64,000 nucleotides of DNA, from positions 124,001-188,000 of the forward strand of contig CAKZUE010000006.1 in the NCBI GenBank assembly GCA_937920635.1, given 5' to 3'. This document shows positions 1 through 7,445 of the stretch, piece by piece. The DNA is from an uncultured Bryobacteraceae bacterium (GTDB lineage: Bacteria; Acidobacteriota; Terriglobia; Bryobacterales; Bryobacteraceae). A program made the position numbers and the translations under genes. Position 1 is the stretch's first letter. Each line of letters opens with the position of its first letter. The notes beneath the pieces were generated by a model. The model searched no databases. It was not told where the DNA came from and saw only the letters and a program-made list of their open reading frames with translations.

Positions 1-2473
1 CGTCGAGGACACCAGCTTCCAGCGCGTGCCCACCGCTGCCATGCGGGAAGGCGACTTCAGCGAGCTGCTTCAGCCGAGCATTTTCTACGGTACCGCTCGC
101 ATCCTTCGGGACCCGGCGACGGGCAATCCGTTCCCCGGCAACATCATCCCGAAGGCGCAGCAGAGCCCCAATGGCATGGCGTTCCTCCGCACCTACCCGC
201 TGCCCACTGGCGCCTATCAGGGCAACACCAACTGGTTCAAGGTGCGCCCTTCGAGGCAGAACCAGCGCAAGGACACAATTTCGATCGACTACAACCCGTC
301 CACCAATCACTTCCTCAAGTTCCGCCACAACAACTACGCCTACACGGCGCTGGACAGTTTCCGCTCCGGCTTTGATTACGCGATCACCGATTGGTCGCGC
401 CCGAACAAGACCGCCAGCCTCGGCCATACCTGGACCCTGAGCCCGACCATGATCAATGAAGCCTTGATCACGGCGTCGGTCGACCGCGTCTACATCGGCG
501 TGGACCGCACGGGCGAGCGCTACCTGCGGAGCCGCAGCGGGATCAATTACCCCTACATCTTTCCGGAGCGCAAAGAAATCTTCGACAAGGTCCCGACCAT
601 CGCGATTCCCAACGTCGGCACAATCGACGGCGGACCCTACCCGGCCAGCTCCACCGGCCCCATCTATCAGCTCGCCAACAACTTCACGATGATCAAGGGC
701 AACCACACCTGGAAGTTCGGCGTCAGCTTCGAGCGCTCCGGTCAGAATGACTTCGACCAGATCAACGTCACCGGCGTGCCCGGCGGCACCAACAACCAGA
801 ACGGGCGCTTCGTCTTTGACGATGTGCGCCCGGGCGGCGCGCCTGGTACCGGCACCGGACTCGGCAATGCCGCAATGGGCCTGTTCTCAACCTACGCCGA
901 AATCGGCCCCCGCAGCTTCACTCCCTACCGCGGCCACATGTTCGAGTTCTTCGGCCAAGACTCCTGGCGCGTGAACTCGAAGCTGAAGCTGGAACTCGGC
1001 GCCCGCGGCACCTGGATGAACGGCTACTACAAGTCGCTCTGGGGCAACATCGCCGTCTTCCGGCCCGACAAATACGACCCAGCCAAGGCTGCCGTGCTCG
1101 ACCGCGCCACCGGCAACGTCCTTGCCGGCGACCGCTACAACGGCGTCGTGATCCCCGGCAAGAAGTTCCCTGATGCCGGCCGCGGCCGCGTCCCGGCCAT
1201 CGACAGCGGCGAGTTCGACCGCCTGCTCGACGGTGGAAGCCCCTATCCGTCGCCGAACCAGTTCAATCTGGTGCCGCGCATCGGCCTGGCCTACCAGGCC
1301 AGCTCGAAGAACGTCTTCCGCGCCGGCCTCGGCGGCTTCGTCTCCCGTCCCGGCGTGTACGACAGCGTCTTCCTCGGCGGCAACCCGCCCTGGCAGCCCA
1401 TGGTCTCGGTCACCAACGGCGTCGCCGACAACCCGGGCGCCGGCCCCAAGGTGGCCTTCCCGCAGTTCTTCATGACCATCGATCCTGTCTACCGCATTCC
1501 GCGCAGCTACAACTGGAACGTCAGTTACCAGCGGCAGCTCACTGGCGACACCACGGTGGAGGTCGGCTACATCGGTTCCACCGGCATGAACCTGTCGCGC
1601 GAGCGCGACCTGAACCAGTTGCCCACCGGCACCACCTTCCAGCCCTGGGCCGCCGGCGCCAACGTCAACTGGCTCCGGCCCTACAAGGGCTTCGCCAACA
1701 TCCCCATGCTCGAGCACTCCGGCCGCAGCGAGTACAACGGTCTCCAGATCGAGGTCAATCGCCGCTTCTCCAAGGGGCTGCTGTACAACTTCGCTTACAC
1801 CTTCTCCAAGTTGATGGACAACAACTCCGGTCCCCGCGAAGGGTTCATCGACGTGTATAACCAGCAGCTCAACTGGGGCAAGTCGGGCAACGACACCCGC
1901 CACGTGGCCATCTCCAGCTTCGTGTGGGATATGCCGTTCTTCAACAACGCCCAGTCGCGCTTCGTGCGCACCACCGTCGGCGGCTGGCAGATCTCCGGCA
2001 CCCTCCACTTCCAGACGGGCGCGCCCATCTCGGTTGGCCGCCAGGATGACTACCTCGGCATCGGCTCCTCCAACGCCAAGCCCTGGAACCTGAACGGCAT
2101 GCCCAACCGCCCGCAGAAGTTCGCCAGCGTGAACGCCAGCGGCAACTACACGGGCATCACCGATTACTGGTTCGAGCCTACCGTCAACGGCCAGCCCTGG
2201 GCCACCAAGCCGGCCAACGGCACCTACCCGAACCAGAACCGCAACTCCATCCCGTTCAACAACGTCGGCTTCCAGAACTGGAACATCACGCTGTTCAAGA
2301 GCTTCCGGATCACGGAAAAACAGTTCCTCCAGTTCCGCGCCGAAGCGTTCAACTTCCCGAACCATCCGAACTGGGGCGGCGTCGACACCAACCCGACGTC
2401 GGCCACCTTCGGCATGGTCACCAGCAAGAGCAGCGAGCGCAACATGCAGTTGAGCCTGCGCTACAGCTTCTAG
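1..2473 (+). CDS. TonB-dependent receptor, Oar-like, C-terminal part (5' end outside window)
   Basis: The open frame runs in from the left edge (first complete codon at position 2), so the signal peptide, the carboxypeptidase-like domain and most of the plug lie upstream. About 820 residues are visible. They contain repeated aromatic-ended beta strands, loops of the 'NFGLR/PRIGLAYQ' kind and a terminal LSLRYSF, an outer-membrane barrel ending in Phe. Phrases such as 'REGDFSELL', 'YNGLQIEVNRRFSKG' and 'GWQISGTLHFQTGAP' are typical of the large Acidobacteria receptors annotated as TonB-dependent/Oar-like. The family sits in the outer membrane and imports large substrates using TonB energy. The substrate cannot be read here. 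A strong terminator follows 22 bases after the stop, and the downstream gene is a separate DUF1080 protein. Confidence 0.9.
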   Translation, partial: VEDTSFQRVPTAAMREGDFSELLQPSIFYGTARILRDPATGNPFPGNIIPKAQQSPNGMAFLRTYPLPTGAYQGNTNWFKVRPSRQNQRKDTISIDYNPSTNHFLKFRHNNYAYTALDSFRSGFDYAITDWSRPNKTASLGHTWTLSPTMINEALITASVDRVYIGVDRTGERYLRSRSGINYPYIFPERKEIFDKVPTIAIPNVGTIDGGPYPASSTGPIYQLANNFTMIKGNHTWKFGVSFERSGQNDFDQINVTGVPGGTNNQNGRFVFDDVRPGGAPGTGTGLGNAAMGLFSTYAEIGPRSFTPYRGHMFEFFGQDSWRVNSKLKLELGARGTWMNGYYKSLWGNIAVFRPDKYDPAKAAVLDRATGNVLAGDRYNGVVIPGKKFPDAGRGRVPAIDSGEFDRLLDGGSPYPSPNQFNLVPRIGLAYQASSKNVFRAGLGGFVSRPGVYDSVFLGGNPPWQPMVSVTNGVADNPGAGPKVAFPQFFMTIDPVYRIPRSYNWNVSYQRQLTGDTTVEVGYIGSTGMNLSRERDLNQLPTGTTFQPWAAGANVNWLRPYKGFANIPMLEHSGRSEYNGLQIEVNRRFSKGLLYNFAYTFSKLMDNNSGPREGFIDVYNQQLNWGKSGNDTRHVAISSFVWDMPFFNNAQSRFVRTTVGGWQISGTLHFQTGAPISVGRQDDYLGIGSSNAKPWNLNGMPNRPQKFASVNASGNYTGITDYWFEPTVNGQPWATKPANGTYPNQNRNSIPFNNVGFQNWNITLFKSFRITEKQFLQFRAEAFNFPNHPNWGGVDTNPTSATFGMVTSKSSERNMQLSLRYSF

Positions 2474-2495
2474 CTGGTTTCCGGCAACCTGAACC

Positions 2496-2543
2496 GCAGG
2501 GCCGGGACGCGCCTTTCAGGGTCGTCCCGGCCCTGCGTGTTTT
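2496..2543 (+). terminator. Rho-independent terminator of the TonB receptor gene
   Basis: A perfect 14-bp stem (GCAGGGCCGGGACG at 2496-2509 pairing with 2523-2536) and a 13-nt loop are followed by GTGTTTT. It lies 22 bases after the receptor stop codon and is the clearest intrinsic terminator in the window. Confidence 0.9.
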
Positions 2544-2580
2544 CCCGCGACTCCAGGGCTTTCGATATGATGCGCGTGGA

Positions 2581-3294
2581 ATGAGAAATGCACTGTTCGT
2601 GTTGATTTTCTGCGCCTGTGCCGCCCCGGCGCAGGAATGGACGCCTCTGTTCGATGGCAAGACCCTGAGCGGCTGGCGTGTGGAGGCGAAGCCCGCCGAT
2701 GCTGCCATGGGGTACTGGAAAGCTGCGGAAGGAGTGATCGTCTGCGACTCGCGCGGGCGCGGCGATCACGATTACGTCTGGCTGATGACGGAGCGCGAGT
2801 TCGACGACTTCGAACTCAGGCTGGAGGTGCGCAGCTTCCGCTCGAGCCCCGGCAACTCCGGTGTGCAGGTGCGCAGCCGCTACGACCGCGAGGCGCAGTG
2901 GCTCGACGGGCCGCAGGTCGACATCCACCCGCCCGCGCCCTGGCGCACCGGGCTGATCTACGACGAGACGCGCGGCTGGAAGCGATGGATCCATCCCATG
3001 CTGCCGGACTGGAAAATCGGCCCTGAGCACGCGCCCGCCAGGTGGGAGTGGCGCCATGCAGACGAGGGCAGCGGCTGGAACGAGATCCGGATTCTCTGCG
3101 AGGGCACGCGCATCCGCACCATCGTGAACGGCCACGCCGTCACGGACCGCGACTTTGCGGGCATCCTCGACGATGAGCACCACCGCGCGCGCCGCGTGGG
3201 TCTGCGCGGCTGCATCGCCCTGCAACTGCACATGCGGGACGAGCTCTACATCCAGTTCCGCAACATCGCCGTGCGCGAGCTGCGCGGGCGCTGA
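2581..3294 (+). CDS. Secreted DUF1080 (3-keto-disaccharide hydrolase-type) protein
   Basis: This 237-residue protein starts with a short hydrophobic signal peptide (residues 1-17, cleavage near APA-Q). The remainder is one DUF1080 domain, beginning with the hallmark 'LFDGKTLSGWR' and continuing with strands of a concanavalin-like jelly roll ('NSGVQVRSRY', 'WNEIRILCEG'). The family includes glycoside hydrolases acting on 3-keto sugars and is greatly expanded in Acidobacteria and Planctomycetes. The actual substrate is unknown. It follows the TonB receptor on the same strand but is separated from it by a strong terminator, so it is probably its own unit. The Met start directly precedes the signal peptide. 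Confidence 0.85.
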   Translation: MRNALFVLIFCACAAPAQEWTPLFDGKTLSGWRVEAKPADAAMGYWKAAEGVIVCDSRGRGDHDYVWLMTEREFDDFELRLEVRSFRSSPGNSGVQVRSRYDREAQWLDGPQVDIHPPAPWRTGLIYDETRGWKRWIHPMLPDWKIGPEHAPARWEWRHADEGSGWNEIRILCEGTRIRTIVNGHAVTDRDFAGILDDEHHRARRVGLRGCIALQLHMRDELYIQFRNIAVRELRGR

Positions 3295-3301
3295 GCCGCT
3301 G

Positions 3302-3724
3302 CTACGGCAGCCGCGCGCTCTGGTGCGCCACCATCTGCCACTGTCCGCCGTTCTTCTTGAACACGTGCAGCAGCGCCAGGTTCATCGGCGTCTCCTTGCC
3401 CTGCTGCATCGTGACAATCAGCGCGCGGCAGTTGGCCGTGGCGATGTCGGGCGTCAGCAGGCGCACCTTGAGTTCGCTGTACTCGACCTTGATGTAGCGG
3501 CTCGCTCCCGACCTGAGAGCGCCGATATAACTGTCGCGGGAGTCGACCTTGCCGTTGGAGTGCGTGTAGACGAGGTCCGGCGCCAGCACTTTTTCAAGCA
3601 GCGCAAAGTCGTTGGCAGTGACGCCGCGCGCCCAGCCGCGCTCGGCTTCCTCCACGGCTTTCGCCTCGTCGGCGCCCCAGGCGGCCGCGGCGCAGAAAAA
3701 CAAAAAGGCCAGAATCCGTTTCAT
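3302..3724 (-). CDS. Secreted SnoaL/DUF4440-like (NTF2-fold) protein
   Basis: The 140-residue product has a signal peptide (residues 1-17, 'MKRILAFLFFCAAAAWGA') followed by an NTF2-like domain. 'ERGWARGVTANDFALLEKVLAPDLVYTHSNGKVDSR' is the typical DUF4440/SnoaL opening, in which a helix pair leads to the cone-shaped sheet. The C-terminus 'NGGQWQMVAHQSARLP' is also characteristic. The start at 3724 is preceded by GGAGG at good spacing and overlaps the stop of the M28 peptidase gene as ATGA, so the two are probably translationally coupled. Longer open frame upstream exists but is antisense-like sequence inside the peptidase gene. The molecular role is not evident, as the family ranges from enzymes to binding proteins. 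Confidence 0.8.
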   Translation of the reverse strand: MKRILAFLFFCAAAAWGADEAKAVEEAERGWARGVTANDFALLEKVLAPDLVYTHSNGKVDSRDSYIGALRSGASRYIKVEYSELKVRLLTPDIATANCRALIVTMQQGKETPMNLALLHVFKKNGGQWQMVAHQSARLP

Positions 3725-5130
3725 GCCAATCCTCCGGTCGGGTGGAATTCCTCTGCCAGCCGCTCTTCCATGTCGGCCAGGACATAGCCCAGGACAGCGA
3801 GCGCGGCCACGTGTTCCTGAAACTCGCGGCGGTCGATCTTGTCGAGCGTGTCCGCCTCGGTGTGATGCCACTCAAAATACCGCCTGCCGGTGGTCAGGTG
3901 GCCGATGCCCGGCACGCCCTCGCGCATCAGCGGGCTGATGTCGGCGCCGCCCCCGCCGCGGACCATCTCCACGGCGCCGAGCGGGCGCATGAGCGCGGCG
4001 ATCTCCTGCATGCGCTCCATCGCGTGATCGAGGGCGGCGCCCGGCGCGCCCTGAATGGAAAGGCCGAAGCCCCGCAGCTTCTCCGCGCCGCCGTCCATCT
4101 CGATGGCCGCCACGTGGCGGCGGACGGAATCGCCGGCCCATTCGCGGTAGGCGCGCCCGCCGCGCAGCCCGTTCTCTTCGTTCGTCCACAGGCAGACGCG
4201 CAGCGTGCGCCGCGGCCGCAATCCCAGGGACTTCACCAGCTGCACCGCCTGCCATGTCGCCGCGCAACCGCTGGCGTCGTCGTGCGCGCCCTGGCCGACG
4301 TCCCAGGAGTCGATGTGCCCGCCCATTACCACGATCTCTTCCGGATGCTCGCGCCCGCGGATCTCGCCGATCACGTTCGCCGACGCCACGTCTTCCAGCG
4401 TGCGCGCCGCCATCTGGAGCTTTACCACCACGCGCACGCCCTGCCTGTGCAGCCGCTCCAGCATCATGGCGTCTTCGATGCTGATTGCCGCGGCGGGGAT
4501 CTTCGGCGCATCGGCGGCGTAGTTCAACGAGCCGGTATGCGGCGTGCGCAGCCCCGCCGGTGTGACGCTGCGCAGCAGCACGGCGCGCGCGCCCAGCCGC
4601 GCGGCGCGCGAAGCGCCCTGGCTGCGGTAGGCCACTGTTTCGCGGTAACCGCGCCACGGCTGGTTGTAGACGGCCACCTTGCCGCGCACCGCCTCCGCGC
4701 CGAGTTTCTCGAGCTGCTCGAAACTCTCCACGCACACCGCCTCCGCCGTGATGCCCTCCGGCGGCGTGCCCACGCTGCCGCCGAGGCCCAGCATGGCCAG
4801 CCGCGCCTCGCGCGGCTCGAGCAACCACGCCGATTCCTCTCCGCGCACCCACACGGGCACCTGGACGGCGGGCGTGACGACGTTCTCCAGACCTTCGCGG
4901 CGCATTTCGCCCGCGGCCCATGCAATGGCGCGTTCCAGACCCTTCGAGCCCGACAGCCGCGGTCCGATCCGGTCGCAGAAATAAGCGAGCTTCGCCCAGC
5001 CGCCTTCGTCCGCCAGCGCCGCGTCGAGGATCCGCCGCGCCGCTTCTTCATATCCAGCCAGCGCGGAGGCCCGCCCCCGCCGGCCCAGCAGCAGCAGCGG
5101 CGCCCCGCGCAGGAGATCTCTTCTGTGCAT
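3721..5130 (-). CDS. M28-family zinc metallopeptidase (carboxypeptidase Q-like) with PA domain
   Basis: From the Met at 5130 the protein has 469 residues. It opens with a twin-arginine-like motif ('HRRDLLRG') and a hydrophobic stretch, suggesting export. A protease-associated insert (about residues 90-240) precedes the M28 core. All expected di-zinc ligands are visible: His in 'GGHIDSWD', Asp in 'AHDDASG', the Glu pair in 'TNEENGL', Asp in 'EMDGG' and a late His in 'EWHHTEADTLD'. Family knowledge predicts an exopeptidase removing N-terminal residues or cleaving dipeptides. An alternative Met at 5151 adds seven residues. The gene is divergent from ferrochelatase and its stop overlaps the SnoaL-like gene start by four bases. 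Confidence 0.88.
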   Translation of the reverse strand: MHRRDLLRGAPLLLLGRRGRASALAGYEEAARRILDAALADEGGWAKLAYFCDRIGPRLSGSKGLERAIAWAAGEMRREGLENVVTPAVQVPVWVRGEESAWLLEPREARLAMLGLGGSVGTPPEGITAEAVCVESFEQLEKLGAEAVRGKVAVYNQPWRGYRETVAYRSQGASRAARLGARAVLLRSVTPAGLRTPHTGSLNYAADAPKIPAAAISIEDAMMLERLHRQGVRVVVKLQMAARTLEDVASANVIGEIRGREHPEEIVVMGGHIDSWDVGQGAHDDASGCAATWQAVQLVKSLGLRPRRTLRVCLWTNEENGLRGGRAYREWAGDSVRRHVAAIEMDGGAEKLRGFGLSIQGAPGAALDHAMERMQEIAALMRPLGAVEMVRGGGGADISPLMREGVPGIGHLTTGRRYFEWHHTEADTLDKIDRREFQEHVAALAVLGYVLADMEERLAEEFHPTGGLA

Positions 5131-5197
5131 CGTTTCTCTGAATTCTCTCATAGGCCTGCGCCGCCGCGCCGTGAGCGTGCATCCTAGTGTGTAGCCC

Positions 5198-6181
5198 ATG
5201 CCGCACTACGACGCTTTTCTGCTGCTGAGTTTTGGCGGGCCGGAGAAGCCCGAAGATGTGATGCCCTTTCTCGAACGCGTGACACAAGGGCGAAATATCC
5301 CGCGCGCGCGCCTTGAAGAGGTCGCCGGGCATTACTACCACTTCGGCGGGCGCAGCCCGATCAACGATCAGTGCCGCGCCCTGATCGAAGCTCTGCGCCC
5401 GCACCTCGACATGCCCATTTACTGGGGCAACCGCAACTGGCATCCGTTCATCGAAGACACGATGCGGCAGATGATGAACGACGGCGTGGAGCGGGCGCTG
5501 GTGTTTGTCACCTCCGCTTACAGCTCGTATTCCGCCTGCCGGCAGTATCTCGATGACATCGAGCGGGCGCGCGCCGCCGCCGGTCCGCTCGCCCCGCGGT
5601 GCGACAAGATCCGGCACTTCCACAACCATCCCGGCTTTGTCGAAGTGAACGCGGAGCGGCTCCGGGAGCAGCTTGCGGTCTCCGGTCCCGCGCCCGTGCT
5701 CTTCACGGCGCACTCGATACCGCTGGAAATGGCGCGCACCTCCCGCTATGTGGAGCAGCTCGAAGAGACCGCGCGTCTGGTGGCCGGGGCGGCGGGCGTG
5801 CAAGAATACCGCCTGGTCTATCAGAGCCGCAGCGGCCCGCCGCATCAGCCGTGGCTTGGGCCGGACATCCTGGAGGCGCTCGATGAGGTCCGGGCCGGCG
5901 GAGCGGAAAGCGTGGTGGTCGCGCCCATCGGCTTCATCAGCGACCACATGGAGGTGCTCTACGATCTGGACGAGGAAGCGGCGCGGCGCTCGGAACAGAT
6001 CGGGTTGAAAATGTTCCGTGCCGGCACGGCCGGCACGCACCCGCGCTTCATTCGGATGATTCTGGAGCTGGTGGAAGAACGCCGCCGGGACGCGGCGTGG
6101 GCCGAGCCTTGCCACCAGCTCTGCTGCCCCGCTCCGCTGCGCGTGCCGCCGCCGCAGGCTGCGCCTCAGGCTGCCGGATAA
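5198..6181 (+). CDS. hemH: Ferrochelatase
   Basis: This 327-residue protein catalyses iron insertion into a porphyrin at the end of heme synthesis. Evidence includes the N-terminal 'LLLSFGGPEKPEDV', the catalytic His172 in 'FTAHSIP' and Glu252 in 'GFISDHMEVLYDLD', all classical ferrochelatase landmarks, in a Rossmann-like two-domain chelatase. Whether it uses protoporphyrin or coproporphyrin III cannot be decided by eye. The C-terminus has a compact cysteine group (Cys305, Cys309, Cys310) and then a Pro/Ala-rich tail. Some bacterial ferrochelatases carry a C-terminal [2Fe-2S] cluster bound by four cysteines, and Cys135 could be the fourth, but this is speculative. It is divergent from the M28 gene and convergent with an ArsR-like gene only 5 bases away. 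Confidence 0.9.
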   Translation: MPHYDAFLLLSFGGPEKPEDVMPFLERVTQGRNIPRARLEEVAGHYYHFGGRSPINDQCRALIEALRPHLDMPIYWGNRNWHPFIEDTMRQMMNDGVERALVFVTSAYSSYSACRQYLDDIERARAAAGPLAPRCDKIRHFHNHPGFVEVNAERLREQLAVSGPAPVLFTAHSIPLEMARTSRYVEQLEETARLVAGAAGVQEYRLVYQSRSGPPHQPWLGPDILEALDEVRAGGAESVVVAPIGFISDHMEVLYDLDEEAARRSEQIGLKMFRAGTAGTHPRFIRMILELVEERRRDAAWAEPCHQLCCPAPLRVPPPQAAPQAAG

Positions 6182-6182
6182 A

Positions 6183-6196
6183 GCGCTCAGGAGCGC
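6183..6196. terminator. Short palindrome between convergent hemH and arsR-like genes
   Basis: GCGCTC-AG-GAGCGC spans the last bases of the arsR-like gene just after hemH. It could be a small bidirectional hairpin terminator, but it is short and has no T-run on either side. Confidence 0.3.
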
Positions 6197-6564
6197 GCCC
6201 GGCGCTGTCCCGCCTCGCGAACCTCTTCCTGCCGGATCTCCCGCAGCAGTTGCTGCGATTCGCCGAGAATGCCGGGGCATGCCTGCCGCAGCAGCACCAG
6301 CACTTCCGCGAAGGAAGGATGGCGCAGCGAATAGAAAACCTGATTGCCTTCCTTGCGGCTGACCACCACGCGGCGCGCGCGCAGCACGGCCAGATGCTGG
6401 CTGGCGTTGGCCTGCTCGATGCCCAGGCGCTCGATGATCTGTCCGGCGGAGAGCTCGCCATGCTGCAACTCTTCGACGATGGCGATGCGGGTCGGGTGGC
6501 CGAGCGCCTGGAGAATTTCAGCCTTGAATTTCCGCAGTGTGTCCGCCACTTCCGCTTTCCTCAC
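6187..6564 (-). CDS. ArsR-family winged-helix transcriptional regulator
   Basis: The 125-residue protein has an ArsR-type winged helix-turn-helix over residues 10-95: 'LQALGHPTRIAIVEEL', recognition helix 'GIEQANASQHLAVLRA' and wing 'VSRKEGNQVFYSL'. No CxC or other classical metal motif is present in the alpha-3 helix, so the inducer is not evident. The GTG start at 6564 overlaps the stop of the preceding hydrogenase-like subunit as GTGA, which places the regulator as the last gene of the Ehr-type membrane operon and suggests autoregulation of that operon. It is the only gene of the operon besides the small and antiporter-like subunits that appears undamaged. Confidence 0.85.
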   Translation of the reverse strand: MRKAEVADTLRKFKAEILQALGHPTRIAIVEELQHGELSAGQIIERLGIEQANASQHLAVLRARRVVVSRKEGNQVFYSLRHPSFAEVLVLLRQACPGILGESQQLLREIRQEEVREAGQRRARS

Positions 6565-7442
6565 TTCTCCCGCTCCCCGGCTGGCCGGAGCGCTTCCCGC
6601 CCGGGCGCCAGCCGTCCCACCGCCAGCGGGATTCCATAGAGCAGGCTTTCCGGGCGGGGCGGGCAGCCCGGCACGTACACATCCACCGGAACGACCTCGT
6701 CCACGGCGCCGCGCACCGCGTAGTTCCGGCCGAAGATGCCGCCGCTGATGCCGCAGGCGCCCACTGCCACCACGACCTTCGGATCAGGCGTCGCGCGCCA
6801 GGTCTTCAGCAGCGCCAGTTCCAGGTTGCGTGTCACCGGTCCGGTCACCAGCAGCATGTCGGCGTGCCGTGGCGAGGCGACGAAATGGATGCCGTACCGC
6901 TCCAGATCATAGAGCGGATTGTTGAGCGCATGAATCTCCACCTCGCAGCCGTTGCAGGAGCCGGCGTCGACTTCGCGGATGGCCAGGCTGCGGCCCAGAA
7001 TTTTGTGCACGGCATGACGGACAGCCGCTCCGGTGCGCTCGACGGAGCCGGGGGATGCGGCGCGCACGGGGCCTTCCGCCAGCCGCGTCTGCATGCCTTC
7101 GGAATCGATTTCGTATTTCGCGGAGAGGATCAGATCCTGCCTGCACAGCGCGGGCGGTTCGAGTTCGCGCTCCATGCGCACCGCCGGCTCGGGACACGCC
7201 TCCGCGCATTCTCCGCAGAAGATGCAGAGGCCGTAATCGACCTTCACCTGCCGGGACGCGCCCGAGTCGAGCACGGCGACGGCTCCGATAGGGCAGGCGG
7301 CAGCGGCCGGACAGGCGTCGCGCCAGGAGGCGAAATCGAAACGGGGCGTGCCGCGCCAGGCCGGCGGAGGATTGAACGAGCCGATCGGATCGCCGATGGT
7401 GACGAGCCCCGTGCCCAGAGACTTACAGAGTATGTTCAGCAT
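6561..7442 (-). CDS. Fused ferredoxin-like (HyfH) and NuoB-like small subunit (HyfI) of an Ehr/hydrogenase-4-type complex
   Basis: This 293-residue protein combines two usually separate subunits. Residues 1-100 are HyfH/NuoI-like. The second ferredoxin motif is intact (Cys73, 76, 79, 83), but in the first only Cys50 of the canonical four is in register, positions 40, 43 and 46 being Trp, Ala and Ala. Residues 150-280 are the NuoB/HyfI domain with all four N2-cluster ligands: Cys163 and Cys166 ('SCNGC'), Cys230 ('GACGISGG') and Cys260 ('PGCPPRPE'). It would form the cytoplasmic electron-transfer arm. The ATG lies 3 bases after the large-subunit stop, and its own stop overlaps the ArsR-like GTG. 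The fusion and loss of one cluster site are noted as findings. Confidence 0.85.
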   Translation of the reverse strand: MLNILCKSLGTGLVTIGDPIGSFNPPPAWRGTPRFDFASWRDACPAAAACPIGAVAVLDSGASRQVKVDYGLCIFCGECAEACPEPAVRMERELEPPALCRQDLILSAKYEIDSEGMQTRLAEGPVRAASPGSVERTGAAVRHAVHKILGRSLAIREVDAGSCNGCEVEIHALNNPLYDLERYGIHFVASPRHADMLLVTGPVTRNLELALLKTWRATPDPKVVVAVGACGISGGIFGRNYAVRGAVDEVVPVDVYVPGCPPRPESLLYGIPLAVGRLAPGREALRPAGEREK

Positions 7443-7445
7443 AAA

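Noticed and set aside
887-2365. 492-codon minus-strand frame opposite the left-edge receptor
   Set aside because: Val/Ala/Asp-biased antisense translation without family similarity.
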